NCBI GenBank assembly: GCA_050701635.1 | Contig: JBOGDF010000015.1 | Span: forward strand, 1 to 31,792 | Direction of reading: 5' to 3' | DNA: 31,792 bases | From: WHSM01 sp050701635 | GTDB lineage: Bacteria; Actinomycetota; Actinomycetes; Mycobacteriales; Micromonosporaceae | Shown here: one piece after another, positions 1 to 10,546 of the stretch | Numbering within the stretch: the first letter of the stretch is position 1 | Layout: each line of letters begins with the position of its first letter | The notes under the pieces: generated by a model | Database searches by the model: none | What the model saw: only the letters and a program-made list of their open reading frames with translations | What the model was told of the DNA's origin: nothing | Program-made: the position numbers and the translations under genes

Positions 1-1034
1 GCCGCACCCCGCCGCCCCAGCGCCGCCGGGCGCGGATCCAGTACGGCGGCGCCGCAGATCCGCCGGTCCCCCGGCACCCGCAGCAGGATCCGGTCCCCGA
101 CGTGGAACGGCAGCGCGCTGGCCAGCCGCAGCCTCGTCACCCCAGGTCCGAGGCGCCGTACCCGGGCGGTCACCGCGGCGGCGCCGACGTGGCACCGGAC
201 CTCGCGGGGCAGGTCGGCATCGACCAGCACGTCGAGCTCCACTGTGGTCAGCCACGCGTCCGGGGTGAGCAGCGCGTCGCCCCGCCCGATCCCACCCGCC
301 GCGACCCGCCGCAGGTTGATCGCCACCCGCGCCGGTCCCGTGACCTCCGCACATGGCCGCTCGAGCGACTGCAACCCCCGTACGGTCACCCGCCGGTCCG
401 CGGGCGCCAGCTCCAGCTCGTCGCCGGCCCGCACCGTACCGGCCGGAAGGGTGCCGGTGACCACCGTGCCGGCGCCTGCGACGGTGAACGCGCGGTCGAT
501 CCACAGCCGTACCGGGGCGTCGCCGGCGGGAACCTCGAGCCGAGTGGTGAGGCGGTCCAGTGCGCCGCGCAGCTCACCGAGACCGGCCCCGGTCACCGCG
601 CTCACGCAACAGGTCTCGACCCGCCCGAGCGAGGTCTCGGCGAACTCCGCCAGCGCCTGCCGCCGGGCCGATTCGGGGTCGGCGAGATCGCTCTTGGTCA
701 CCACCAGCAGCCCGTCACGCACCCCGAACGCGTCGATCGCGCCGAGATGCTCGGCGGACTGCGCGCTCCAGCCCTCGTCGGCGGCCACCACGAACATCAC
801 CGCCGGCACCGCGCCAACCCCCGCCAGCATGTTGCCGATGAAGCGCTCATGCCCCGGTACGTCGACGAACGCCACTGTCGCGCTCGAGGGAAGCTCCGTC
901 CAGGCGAAGCCCAGGTCGATGGTCAGCCCTCGCCGGCGCTCCTCGACCCAGCGGTCGGGCTGCATGCCGGTGAGCGCGTACACCAGGGACGACTTGCCAT
1001 GATCCACGTGTCCCGCTGTGGCCACCACCTGCAC
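1..1034 (-). CDS. selB: Selenocysteine-specific elongation factor SelB, N-terminal part (runs off window)
   Basis: This is the GTPase that carries Sec-tRNA to ribosomes at recoded UGA codons. About 344 residues are visible before the left edge. The P-loop GHVDHGKSS is at residues 8-16, the SelB-typical switch RRGLTIDLGFAW at about 34-45, the G3 motif DVPGHE at about 58-63 and the G4 motif TKSD at about 113-116. EF-Tu-like beta-barrel domains follow. RGLTIDLG separates SelB from EF-Tu, in which this stretch differs. I chose the GTG at 1034 because the P-loop follows at once, as in the family; a weak GGCAGG lies upstream. The gene is co-directional with the rhodanese gene, 106 bases downstream of it. 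No selA, selD or tRNA-Sec is visible in the window. The C-terminal SECIS-binding domain is outside. Confidence 0.9.
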   Translation of the reverse strand, partial: MQVVATAGHVDHGKSSLVYALTGMQPDRWVEERRRGLTIDLGFAWTELPSSATVAFVDVPGHERFIGNMLAGVGAVPAVMFVVAADEGWSAQSAEHLGAIDAFGVRDGLLVVTKSDLADPESARRQALAEFAETSLGRVETCCVSAVTGAGLGELRGALDRLTTRLEVPAGDAPVRLWIDRAFTVAGAGTVVTGTLPAGTVRAGDELELAPADRRVTVRGLQSLERPCAEVTGPARVAINLRRVAAGGIGRGDALLTPDAWLTTVELDVLVDADLPREVRCHVGAAAVTARVRRLGPGVTRLRLASALPFHVGDRILLRVPGDRRICGAAVLDPRPAALGRRGA

Positions 1035-1140
1035 CGCACACCTGCCAACCGCTCGACCGCTTGTCGGGGACCGGTCAGGTCACCGTAGGCGGGTTCCGGT
1101 CATCATCGCAGCGCGGCGGCGTGACGGGACACGTGGAGGC

Positions 1141-1524
1141 TCAGCTGCTCGGTACGGTGACCGGCATGCCGGCGGCGCGCCAGGCCTGGAAGCCGCCGAT
1201 GATGTCGGTGGCGTTGAGCAGGCCGAGCTCCTGCAGGGTGGCGGCGGCCAGCGAGGAGGAGTAGCCCTCGTCGCAGCAGACGATCCACGTGGTGTCGTAG
1301 CTGGTGGCCTGCGGGATCCGGGACGCGCTCGTGGGATCGAGCCGCCATTCCAGGTGGTTGCGTTCGATCAGCAGCGCACCGGGGATCTCACCGTCCCGAT
1401 CGCGTTGCCATTGTGGCCGGGTGTCGACCACGTACCCGCCGGCGCGCAGGGCGTCGTGGGCCTGTGCCGGATCGAGTCGGGACAGCCGGGCACGGGCCCG
1501 AGCGAGTACCTGCTCAATGTTCAT
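1141..1524 (-). CDS. Single-domain rhodanese-like sulfurtransferase
   Basis: This 127-residue cytoplasmic protein has one rhodanese fold. The DTRP motif is at residues 34-37 and the active-site loop CCDEGYSSS at 83-91; Cys84 is the likely persulfide-carrying residue, by position in the loop. The loop is followed by the usual LQELG and GGFQAW segments. Proteins of this type move sulfane sulfur between thiols. The ATG at 1524 has a good AGGAG ribosome site 6 bases away, and the longer upstream reading frame lacks one. The start overlaps the end of the MFS gene by 11 bases, so it is the third gene of the operon read leftward from 4125. The specific acceptor is unknown. Confidence 0.85.
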   Translation of the reverse strand: MNIEQVLARARARLSRLDPAQAHDALRAGGYVVDTRPQWQRDRDGEIPGALLIERNHLEWRLDPTSASRIPQATSYDTTWIVCCDEGYSSSLAAATLQELGLLNATDIIGGFQAWRAAGMPVTVPSS

Positions 1525-2767
1525 CGTGACTCCTCGGGTGGGTTTCGTACATTCGGATCCAGGCGGCGATGCCGGACGCGGCGGTGAGGGCCGCGACGGC
1601 CCAGACCGCGGCGCGGATGCCGGCGAGGTCGGCGAGGGCGCCGGCGATGATCGCACCGGCGACGAACCCCCCGTCGCGCCAGAGTCGGTATACGCCCACC
1701 GCGCTGGCCCGCCAGCTGGGGTGGGCGACGTCGCCGATGGCGGCGAGCAGGGTGGGATACACGGCGGCGGTGCCGGCGCCGAGCAGCACCGCGGCGGCGG
1801 CCCAGGCGGTGAAGGAGTCGGCCACGGCGATCCAGATCAGCGCGGCGGCCTGCAGCAGCATGCCGGCGACGATGAACGGTTTGCGGCCGTGCCGGTCGGA
1901 CAGCGGCCCGGTGGCGAGCTGACCCAGCCCCCAGACCGCGGGGTAGAGCGCGGCGAGCGCGCCGATCTCGGCCAGCGACAGCCCGGCGGTGGCGAACAGC
2001 AGCGGGAACAGTCCCCAGGCGAGCCCGTCGTTGAGGTTGTTGACCATCCCGGCCTGGCTGGCCGAGGACAGCGCGGGCTCCCGCCAGCTGGTCAGCCCGG
2101 TGACCTGCCGGGTGCTGAGCCGGGCGCCACCGGTGTGGTTGGTCGCCTCGTGCAGGGCGTGCCCGCGGGTTTCCCGTACCAGGAGCAGGGACAGGCCGAG
2201 GCCGAGCGCGGCGTACGCGGCGCCGAGCAGGAACGGTGCGGGCCGGAGCCCGTAGCCGGCGGCGAGCCAGCCGGTGGCCTGGGCGGTGCCGGCGACGGCG
2301 AGGTAGCCGGCGGCTTCGTTCAGCCCCATCGCCAGGCCCCGGCGGTGTGGCCCGGCGAGGTCGATCTTCATGATCACGGTGGTCGACCACGCCAGCCCCT
2401 GGTTGACCCCGAGGAGCACATTGGCCGCGATGATCCAGCCCCAGGTCGGCGCCCAGATCAGCATCAGCGGTACGGGTAGCCCGATCAGCCAGCCGGCGAC
2501 CAGCACCGGTTTGCGGCCGTACCGGTCTGACAGGGTGCCGGCGAAGAAGTTGGTCACCGCCTTCGCGGCACCGAAGGCCAGGATGTACGTCAGCGCCGCG
2601 GTGTACGCGGTGAGGTGGAACTCGCGTTCGGCCAGCAGTGGCAGCACCGTACGTTCCTGCCCGAGCATGCCGCCGACAAGCGCGTTGACGGCGATGAGCA
2701 GGGTGAACTGCGCGGCGTTGGCCGCCAGCCCGAGCCGGACCGGTGCCGGTGCGGCGACGCGGCTCAT
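1514..2767 (-). CDS. MFS transporter in the rhodanese operon
   Basis: A 417-residue, 12-helix major facilitator carrier. Two copies of the MFS loop signature are visible, GTLSDRYGRKP in the first half and GPLSDRHGRKP in the second, as expected from the internal duplication of the fold. The ATG at 2767 overlaps the upstream stop in an ATGA, and GAGGG precedes it, so translation is coupled to the metallo-beta-lactamase/rhodanese gene. Its 3' end overlaps the next rhodanese start. The neighbours suggest it moves a sulfur compound (for example sulfite or thiosulfate made by persulfide oxidation), but nothing in its own sequence fixes the substrate; a drug or sugar carrier cannot be excluded. Confidence 0.85.
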   Translation of the reverse strand: MSRVAAPAPVRLGLAANAAQFTLLIAVNALVGGMLGQERTVLPLLAEREFHLTAYTAALTYILAFGAAKAVTNFFAGTLSDRYGRKPVLVAGWLIGLPVPLMLIWAPTWGWIIAANVLLGVNQGLAWSTTVIMKIDLAGPHRRGLAMGLNEAAGYLAVAGTAQATGWLAAGYGLRPAPFLLGAAYAALGLGLSLLLVRETRGHALHEATNHTGGARLSTRQVTGLTSWREPALSSASQAGMVNNLNDGLAWGLFPLLFATAGLSLAEIGALAALYPAVWGLGQLATGPLSDRHGRKPFIVAGMLLQAAALIWIAVADSFTAWAAAAVLLGAGTAAVYPTLLAAIGDVAHPSWRASAVGVYRLWRDGGFVAGAIIAGALADLAGIRAAVWAVAALTAASGIAAWIRMYETHPRSHDEH

Positions 2768-4125
2768 GTGCCCTCGACCAACGGCCGGCCTGTCGCGGAC
2801 GCCCAGTCCCGCGCTCCACCGACGAGCACGGCGTCCTCGCGGCGTCCGGCGCGGCGCAGCAGCGTGGTCGCGGTCAGCGCGCGTTCGCCGTGGCCGCACA
2901 TCACCGTCACCGGACCGCCCGGCACCTCCCCCGCGCGTACGGCCAGCTCGCCGAGCTCGATGTGCGTCGCGCCCGGCAGGTGGCCGGAGGCGTACTCGGC
3001 TGCCTGGCGGATGTCGAGTACGGCGCCCGCCGGGAGCTCGGCCGGGCCGAGCAGGTGGACGGTCGCGACCGGCTCGCCGGCGGTACGCCAGGCGGCCATG
3101 CCGCCGGCCAGTTCGCCGACGATGTTCTGGTAGCCGATGTTCAGCGCCGGCCACAGGATGTCGGACGGGTCCTGGTCGGCGTCGCGTACCACGACGATCG
3201 GGGCGTCGGGGTCGAGCAGCCAGCCGAGCCAGGTGGCGTACTTCGGGCGCAGCGGGATCGCGATCGCCCCGGGAATGTGCCCGGCCGCGACCCGCGCGAC
3301 CGGTCGTACGTCCACCGCCACCGCGCCGTCGGCCAGCAGGCGACGTACCGCCGCGACGTCCCACCCCGCCAGCTGCGGCGGTGAGCTGATGACTGCCGGT
3401 CCGCGCCGGTTCGCCTCGGTCAGCCGGTCAAAGTACGCCGGATACGAGCCCAGGCTCGCGATCAACCGGGCCGCGAACGTGCCGGCGTCCGGCGCGGCCA
3501 GCAGTGGGTTGGTCGCCTTCTGCTCACCAATGGTGCTGCTGCGCGCCGCACCGGGCGGCGCCGCACAGAACGACCCCGCACCGTGCGTCGGCCACACCGC
3601 CGTCGCGTCCGGCAGCTCGGCCAGGCGCCGCAGGGACCCGTACTGCGCGTGCGCCAACTCGACCGCGCGGTCGGCGCCGAGCAGATCGGTACGGGCCGCG
3701 GAACCCACGATCAGCGATCCCCCGGCGAACACTCCGACCGGCACGGCACCGTCGCGCAGCAGGTACGCGCAGTGCTCGTCGGTGTGACCCGGCGTCCCCA
3801 TCGCGTGCAGCGTGAGCCCGCCGAGGCCGACCTCGTCTCCGTCACCGAGGCCCGTGTGCGGGAACGCCCGCCGGCCCGCCCCCGGCGCCAGCAGCGTCGC
3901 GCCGTCCTGGTACGCCAGCTGCGATCCGCCGGACAGGAAGTCGGCGTGCAGGTGGGTGTCCGCCGCGTACGCCACCGCGAGACCGTGCCTGCCGGCGGCG
4001 GCGCGTACGGCCCGCAGGTCGCGCGGCGGGTCGACCACCAGCGCCCCGCCGTCACCGAGGTCCACCAGCCAACAAGTGTTGCCCAGCCCCTCGTCGACGA
4101 CCGGGAGCGCCATCGGAACGACCAC
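2764..4125 (-). CDS. Metallo-beta-lactamase / double rhodanese protein, persulfide dioxygenase-like
   Basis: The protein has 453 residues. The N-terminal half is a metallo-beta-lactamase fold related to ETHE1 persulfide dioxygenases: metal motif THLHADF at about 57-63, GTPGHTDEH at about 110-118 and WPTHG near 178. ETHE1-type enzymes oxidise glutathione persulfide to sulfite. Two rhodanese domains follow. The first has no cysteine in its loop (VRDADQD) and is probably structural; the second has CGHGER with Cys about 410 and should be active. The usual HxHxDH motif has Phe at its last position here. I chose the GTG at 4125 because GGAGG lies 5 bases upstream; a GTG at 4164 or an ATG at 4113 is possible. 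It is the first gene of the operon and divergent from the ArsR-rhodanese gene. Confidence 0.85.
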   Translation of the reverse strand: MVVPMALPVVDEGLGNTCWLVDLGDGGALVVDPPRDLRAVRAAAGRHGLAVAYAADTHLHADFLSGGSQLAYQDGATLLAPGAGRRAFPHTGLGDGDEVGLGGLTLHAMGTPGHTDEHCAYLLRDGAVPVGVFAGGSLIVGSAARTDLLGADRAVELAHAQYGSLRRLAELPDATAVWPTHGAGSFCAAPPGAARSSTIGEQKATNPLLAAPDAGTFAARLIASLGSYPAYFDRLTEANRRGPAVISSPPQLAGWDVAAVRRLLADGAVAVDVRPVARVAAGHIPGAIAIPLRPKYATWLGWLLDPDAPIVVVRDADQDPSDILWPALNIGYQNIVGELAGGMAAWRTAGEPVATVHLLGPAELPAGAVLDIRQAAEYASGHLPGATHIELGELAVRAGEVPGGPVTVMCGHGERALTATTLLRRAGRREDAVLVGGARDWASATGRPLVEGT

Positions 4126-4176
4126 GGACACCTCCAGCAGGCCGAGCGCGACCGCGCTCTCCACCGCACCGTACGA

Positions 4177-4198
4177 TATTCCAAAGATTTATGGAATA
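4177..4198. promoter_or_regulatory. Dyad operator between ArsR-rhodanese and MBL-rhodanese genes
   Basis: A perfect inverted repeat, TATTCCA, 8 bases, TGGAATA, in an A/T-rich island of an otherwise GC-rich intergenic region. Size and symmetry fit an ArsR/SmtB-family dimer, and the only such regulator nearby starts at 4233. On the minus strand a TATCGT -10-like box lies just downstream, so a bound repressor could block the sulfur operon and probably its own gene. Function is inferred. Confidence 0.7.
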
Positions 4199-4232
4199 CT
4201 GCGAACAGTCACCGGCGGAGAGGGGCGGGCAC

Positions 4233-4901
4233 GTGGGCGATCGGGCACACAAGGACCGGCTGTTCGAGCAGTTCGCGCGGGTCGGCAAGGCGATGTCCAG
4301 CCCGAAGCGGCTGGAGCTGATGGACCTGCTGGCCCAGGGCGAACGGCCGGTCGACGCGCTCGCCGCGGCCGCCGATCTCGGCATCACCAGCTGCTCAGCG
4401 CACCTGCAGGCGCTCAAGCAGGCGAACCTGGTCACCGCGCGCAGGGACGGCACGCGGGTGTACTACCGGCTCGCCGCGGACAACGTCGCCCAGCTGTACG
4501 CCGACCTCCGCAGCGTCGCCGTGACCCAGCTGCCCGACGTGGCCGCGGCTCGTGACGCGTACCTCGGGCCCGACGAGACCGAGGCGGTCGACCGCGACGA
4601 GCTGCTGCGCCGCGCCAACGCCGGCGACGTCGTGGTGCTCGACGTACGACCCGCGGAGGAGTACGCCGCCGGACACGTCCCGGGCGCGCTGAACGTACCG
4701 CTCGACCAGCTGGCCGACCGGCTGGGCGAGCTTCCCACCGACGGCCGGATCGTGGCGTACTGCCGCGGCGCCTACTGCGTGCTGGCCCACGACGCGGTAC
4801 GCCTGCTGACCGCTCGCGGCCGCGACGCGGCACGCCTCGCCGACGGCATGCTCGAATGGCGGCTGGCGGAGCTCCCCGTGGCCACCGGAGCGCAGCCGTG
4901 A
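4233..4901 (+). CDS. ArsR-family regulator fused to a rhodanese domain
   Basis: A 222-residue fusion. Residues about 15-85 form an ArsR winged helix: the segment with SSPKRLELMDLL, then the recognition region ITSCSAHLQALK with Cys54, then the wing GTRVYYRL. Residues about 120-215 form a rhodanese domain with VLDVRPAEEY and the active loop CRGAYC (Cys177 and Cys182). This arrangement suits direct sensing of persulfide or sulfane sulfur: the rhodanese cysteine takes up sulfur and the winged helix lets go of DNA. That mechanism is inference. I chose the GTG at 4233, with GGAGAGG 9 bases upstream; the ATG at 4191 would put the start inside the operator dyad. Confidence 0.85.
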   Translation: MGDRAHKDRLFEQFARVGKAMSSPKRLELMDLLAQGERPVDALAAAADLGITSCSAHLQALKQANLVTARRDGTRVYYRLAADNVAQLYADLRSVAVTQLPDVAAARDAYLGPDETEAVDRDELLRRANAGDVVVLDVRPAEEYAAGHVPGALNVPLDQLADRLGELPTDGRIVAYCRGAYCVLAHDAVRLLTARGRDAARLADGMLEWRLAELPVATGAQP

Positions 4902-5013
4902 CGGCGATGCCGTCGGGTGGATGATCTTCAGAGCTTCTTCACGTCTGGTACGGCAGTGGCTTCATGCCGCGCTGCGAGCCTGAACTCAGCATCGTCGCTG
5001 AGAGGGGACCGTC

Positions 5014-6121
5014 ATGGTGTCGCTGGTCGTACGACGTGCACTGGTGGGGCTGGCGGTGAGCGCCGTGTGGTTGGCGCCCACGCCGGCGTTCGCGGCGGAG
5101 AGCGACACCTGGAGCGCGACCGGGGCGCCGGTCCAGGCGCCCGGCTACCAGATCGCCACCACGCTGCCCGACGGGCGGGTGCTCGCGGTGGGCGGCCAGG
5201 GCGCGCTCGCCGAGCTGTACCAGCCCAGCACCGGCACCTGGCAGCCGGCGGCGAACATGCGGCGCAGCCGTACCTTGACGACCGCGACGCTGTTGCCGAG
5301 CGGGAAGGTGCTCGTGGTCGGCGGGTTCAACGGCACCACCGTCGACGCGACCACCGAGCTGTACGACCCGGCGACCGGTCAGTGGACCCTCACGGGCAGC
5401 TTGAACGTCGGCCGGTACGACCACACCGCCACCCTGCTCGCCACCGGGAAGGTGCTGGTCGCCGGCGGCAAGGACCGGACGTACCTGCAGTGCGGCTACT
5501 ACACCTGCCCGCCGATCGCCTCGGCCGAGCTGTACGACCCGGCCACCGGCCAGTGGTCGCCGACCGGCGCGATGACCACCGCCCGATCGCTGTTCACCGC
5601 GACCCTGCTCGCCGACGGTACGGTGCTCGCCGCGGAGTACGGCCCGACCGATCTGTACGACCCGGCGACGGGCACCTGGTCGCGGACCGCGAGCCTGCCG
5701 ACCGACATCACCTCCCGCGCCGCGGTACGGCTGCGCGACGGCAGGGTGATCTCCATCGGCGGCGTCCGGTGGGGCCGTACCGCCGATCTACGACCCGGCG
5801 AGCCGGACCTGGCGGGCGGCGGCCGGCCTCAACGTGGACCGGTACACGGCGCCGTACGCCGCGATCGGGCTGGCCGACGGCCGGGTGATGGTGGTCGGCG
5901 GCAACCCGAACAGCCGTACCGCCGAGATATGGGATCCGGCGGCCGGGTTCTGGAGCGGGACCGGTCAGATGCTGAACGCCCGGTCCAGCGGCCCCGGCGT
6001 GGCGCTGCTGGCCGACGGCCGGGTGCTGGTGGAAGGCAGCGCGGTACGCGAAGAGTGGTGCGACGTGTACGGCGACTGCTGGTACGGCCCGCTGCACCCC
6101 GCCGAGGTCTACACACCCTGA
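5014..6121 (+). pseudogene. Secreted kelch-repeat (galactose-oxidase-like propeller) protein, one frameshift
   Basis: A signal peptide (cut after AFA, about residue 28) leads into at least six kelch-type blades. Each has a VLVVGG-like strand and an ELYDPATGQW-like strand, so the mature protein is an extracellular beta-propeller. The frame opened at 5014 (GAGAGGGG upstream) loses homology at about 5770, and the repeats go on in the next frame from about 5777 to the stop at 6121. Taking one G from the GGGG run at 5771-5774 restores one frame of about 369 residues ending in an intact blade. It is either a recent pseudogene or an assembly error. The 3' end overlaps the convergent kinase gene by 13 bases. 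No catalytic Cys-Tyr site of galactose oxidase is recognisable, so the ligand is unknown. Confidence 0.8.
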
Positions 6122-7494
6122 TCGGCCGCCGCGGCCGGCGCTGCCGTGCTGGCCAGCGGCAGCGTCAGGGTGAACCGGGACCCGCTCGGCGAGGTGTCCA
6201 GCCGCAGGCCGCCGTGGTGCTGGTCGGCGATCCAGCGGGCGATCGCGAGCCCGAGTCCGGTGCCGGTCACGCCGCCGGCGTTGCGGCCGCGCTGGAACCG
6301 TTCGAAGATCCGGTCGGTGTCCTCGTCGGGCACCCCGAGACCGGAGTCGGCGACCGTGATCCGGGCCTGGGCCTGGTCGCGGCCGGCTTCGACCCGTACC
6401 TCGCCGGGCGGCGGGGTGTACTTGAAGGCGTTGTCCAGCAGGATCAGCAGCGCCTGGACGAGATGGTCGGCGTCGCCGTCCACGACCGCTCCGGCGAGGG
6501 CGCCCGGCTCCGGCGGTACGAGTCGCAGTCCGTAGGCCATCCGCTCGGCCTGCCGGTAGGCGGCATCGAGCACCTCGTCCAGACGCACCGGCCGGGGGTC
6601 GATGGTGGCGCCGGCGTCGGCGCGGGCGAGGATCAACAGCTGCCGCACCATCCGGGCCATCCGGTCGGTCTCGCTGGCGACGTCGGCCAGCGCCCGGGAG
6701 CGGAGCGCTCCGTCGTCGCCTTCCCCGGTACGGGCGAGCAGGTCGACGGTGCTGCGGATCCGGGTGAGCGGCCCGCGCAGCTCGTGGGAACAGTCGGCGA
6801 GGAAGCGGCGCAGCTGCTGGTTGGAGCGGTCCAGTGAGGCGTACGCCTGTTCCAGCTCGGCGAGCATGTCGTTGAAGGTGGAGACCAGACGGCCCACCTC
6901 GTCGGGTGGGCCCCGAGCGGGAACCCGGCGGGTCAGGTCGCGGCTGTCCCGTACCTGCCGGGCGGCGTCAACCACCCGGTCGATCGGGCTCAGCGCCGCC
7001 CTGGCGTACAGCCAGCTGGCGACCGCGGTGACCAGGACCGCGACGGCGATCACCCCCGACAGCAGTTGGCGCAGTTGACGCAGCGCGCCGTACGTGGTGA
7101 TCGGCGACCGCGCGACCACGACGTGCCGGCCGCCGCCCAGCGAAGCGGCGGTGAGGAACAGCGGCCGCCCGTCGGCGTGCACCTCCACCACCTCGCCCCG
7201 GCGGGCGGCTTCCGGCATCGGCAGCGTACGGTCCCCGAGGTTGCCGGAACGCGCCAGCACCACTCCCCCGTCGCCGACCACCTGCACGAACACGTCCGGA
7301 GCGCCGAAGACGTCGAGATCGTACGGCGGGTCCGCGCTGGTGGCGGCGAACATCGCGGCCCGCCGTGCCACGTCGCGTTCGATCTCGGAGAGCAGGCTCT
7401 GCCGCAGCAGCTGATAAGTGACCACGCCGACCAGCACCAGGATCACGGCGACCAGCACCGTGAACGCCGCCGCCAAGCGGATCCGGATGCTCAC
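6109..7494 (-). CDS. Two-component sensor histidine kinase
   Basis: A 461-residue membrane kinase. TM helices lie at about 7-28 and 142-164, bracketing an outer sensor region of about 110 residues. A HAMP linker follows at about 165-217. The H-box CSHELRGPL carries His237, the N-box is LLDNAFKYTPP, and the G-boxes are DSGLGVP and GTGLGLAI, so it should be catalytically complete. The GTG start at 7494 overlaps the response regulator stop (GTGA), so the two are co-translated. The sensor domain has no cysteines or cofactor motif that I recognise, and the signal is unknown. Architecture resembles envelope-stress kinases of the MprB/CseC kind, but that is only a general likeness. Confidence 0.9.
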   Translation of the reverse strand: MSIRIRLAAAFTVLVAVILVLVGVVTYQLLRQSLLSEIERDVARRAAMFAATSADPPYDLDVFGAPDVFVQVVGDGGVVLARSGNLGDRTLPMPEAARRGEVVEVHADGRPLFLTAASLGGGRHVVVARSPITTYGALRQLRQLLSGVIAVAVLVTAVASWLYARAALSPIDRVVDAARQVRDSRDLTRRVPARGPPDEVGRLVSTFNDMLAELEQAYASLDRSNQQLRRFLADCSHELRGPLTRIRSTVDLLARTGEGDDGALRSRALADVASETDRMARMVRQLLILARADAGATIDPRPVRLDEVLDAAYRQAERMAYGLRLVPPEPGALAGAVVDGDADHLVQALLILLDNAFKYTPPPGEVRVEAGRDQAQARITVADSGLGVPDEDTDRIFERFQRGRNAGGVTGTGLGLAIARWIADQHHGGLRLDTSPSGSRFTLTLPLASTAAPAAAADQGV

Positions 7495-8180
7495 GGCTCG
7501 CCCCGCATCACGTACCCGACGCCGCGTACCGTCTGGATCACGGCGGGGGCACCGAGCTTGCGCCTGAGGTGTCCGATGTGGACGTCCACCACGTTGGACT
7601 CCACCGCAGTGTCGTACCCCCAGACGGCGCGCAGCAACTCCTCCCGGCTCTGCACCCGCCGCGCGGTGCGTACCAGGTACGCCAGCAGGTCGAACTCGAT
7701 CGTGGTCAACTCGATCCGGCGGCCGGCACGGGTCACCTCGCGAGTGCCGAGGTCGCAACAGAGATCGTCGTAGCAACAGCGGTCCAGCGCGTCGCTGCCC
7801 CGGCGGCGCAACACGGCCCGGATCCGGGCCATCAGCTCGTCGAACGCGAACGGCTTGGCGAGGTAGTCGTCGGCGCCGAGGTCCAGCGCCCCGACCTTGT
7901 CGGCCACCTCGTCCCGGGCGGTCAGCATCAGCACCGGCACGTCGGAGTGCCGGCGTACCTCACGCAGGACGACCAGACCGTCCTGGTCCGGCATCCCGAT
8001 GTCGAGCAGCACCAGGTCGGGTGGCTGCTGGCGCGCGGTCGCGATCGCCTCCACGCCGCCGTACGCGCACGACACCTCGAACCCCTCGTACCGCAGGCCA
8101 CGGGCGAGCAACGGCACCAGCATCCGGTCGTCGTCGACCACCAGCACCCGCGGTGGCCGCCGGGTCACCCCATTCGCCAT
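7491..8180 (-). CDS. OmpR/PhoB-type response regulator
   Basis: A 229-residue partner of the kinase encoded immediately downstream. The receiver domain has acidic residues VVDDD at 14-18, phospho-acceptor Asp60 (LLDIGMPDQDG), Thr87 and Lys109. The winged-helix DNA-binding domain covers about 140-229, with the REELLRAVWGYD and VDVHIGHLRRKL segments and a closing GVGYVMRGE. The ATG at 8180 has GGAGGGG just before it. The linker between domains is unusual: Cys135-Cys136 and Cys141-Cys142 as CCYDDLCC, where relatives normally have no cysteines. Target genes are not evident; the kelch gene lies beyond the kinase. Confidence 0.92.
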   Translation of the reverse strand: MANGVTRRPPRVLVVDDDRMLVPLLARGLRYEGFEVSCAYGGVEAIATARQQPPDLVLLDIGMPDQDGLVVLREVRRHSDVPVLMLTARDEVADKVGALDLGADDYLAKPFAFDELMARIRAVLRRRGSDALDRCCYDDLCCDLGTREVTRAGRRIELTTIEFDLLAYLVRTARRVQSREELLRAVWGYDTAVESNVVDVHIGHLRRKLGAPAVIQTVRGVGYVMRGEP

Positions 8181-8245
8181 GACCCCTCCGATGCCACGCT
8201 AACGCCCGTACCACCGGCGGGCGACACCTCGCAGTCCTCGCCGGT

Positions 8246-8283
8246 GACGTCCAGGTCGGCCGGGGCGGGCCGACCTGGACGTC
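8246..8283 (-). terminator. Hairpin terminator after katG
   Basis: A perfect inverted repeat with 16-base arms (GACGTCCAGGTCGGCC and its complement) around a 6-base loop. It begins 4 bases after the katG stop. There is no U tract, as is common for terminators in GC-rich actinobacteria. It separates katG from the response regulator gene on the same strand. Confidence 0.8.
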
Positions 8284-8287
8284 GGGA

Positions 8288-10519
<2,232 letters not shown>

Positions 10520-10546
10520 TGGGCATCCCTTTCAGGGCCGTACGGA

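Noticed and set aside
1035..1140. Search for selC (tRNA-Sec) beside selB
   Set aside because: No cloverleaf with a UCA anticodon or long variable arm could be formed in this gap.
4191..4232. Upstream ATG start at 4191 for the ArsR-rhodanese gene
   Set aside because: It lies inside the operator dyad and lacks a ribosome site, while the GTG at 4233 has GGAGAGG.
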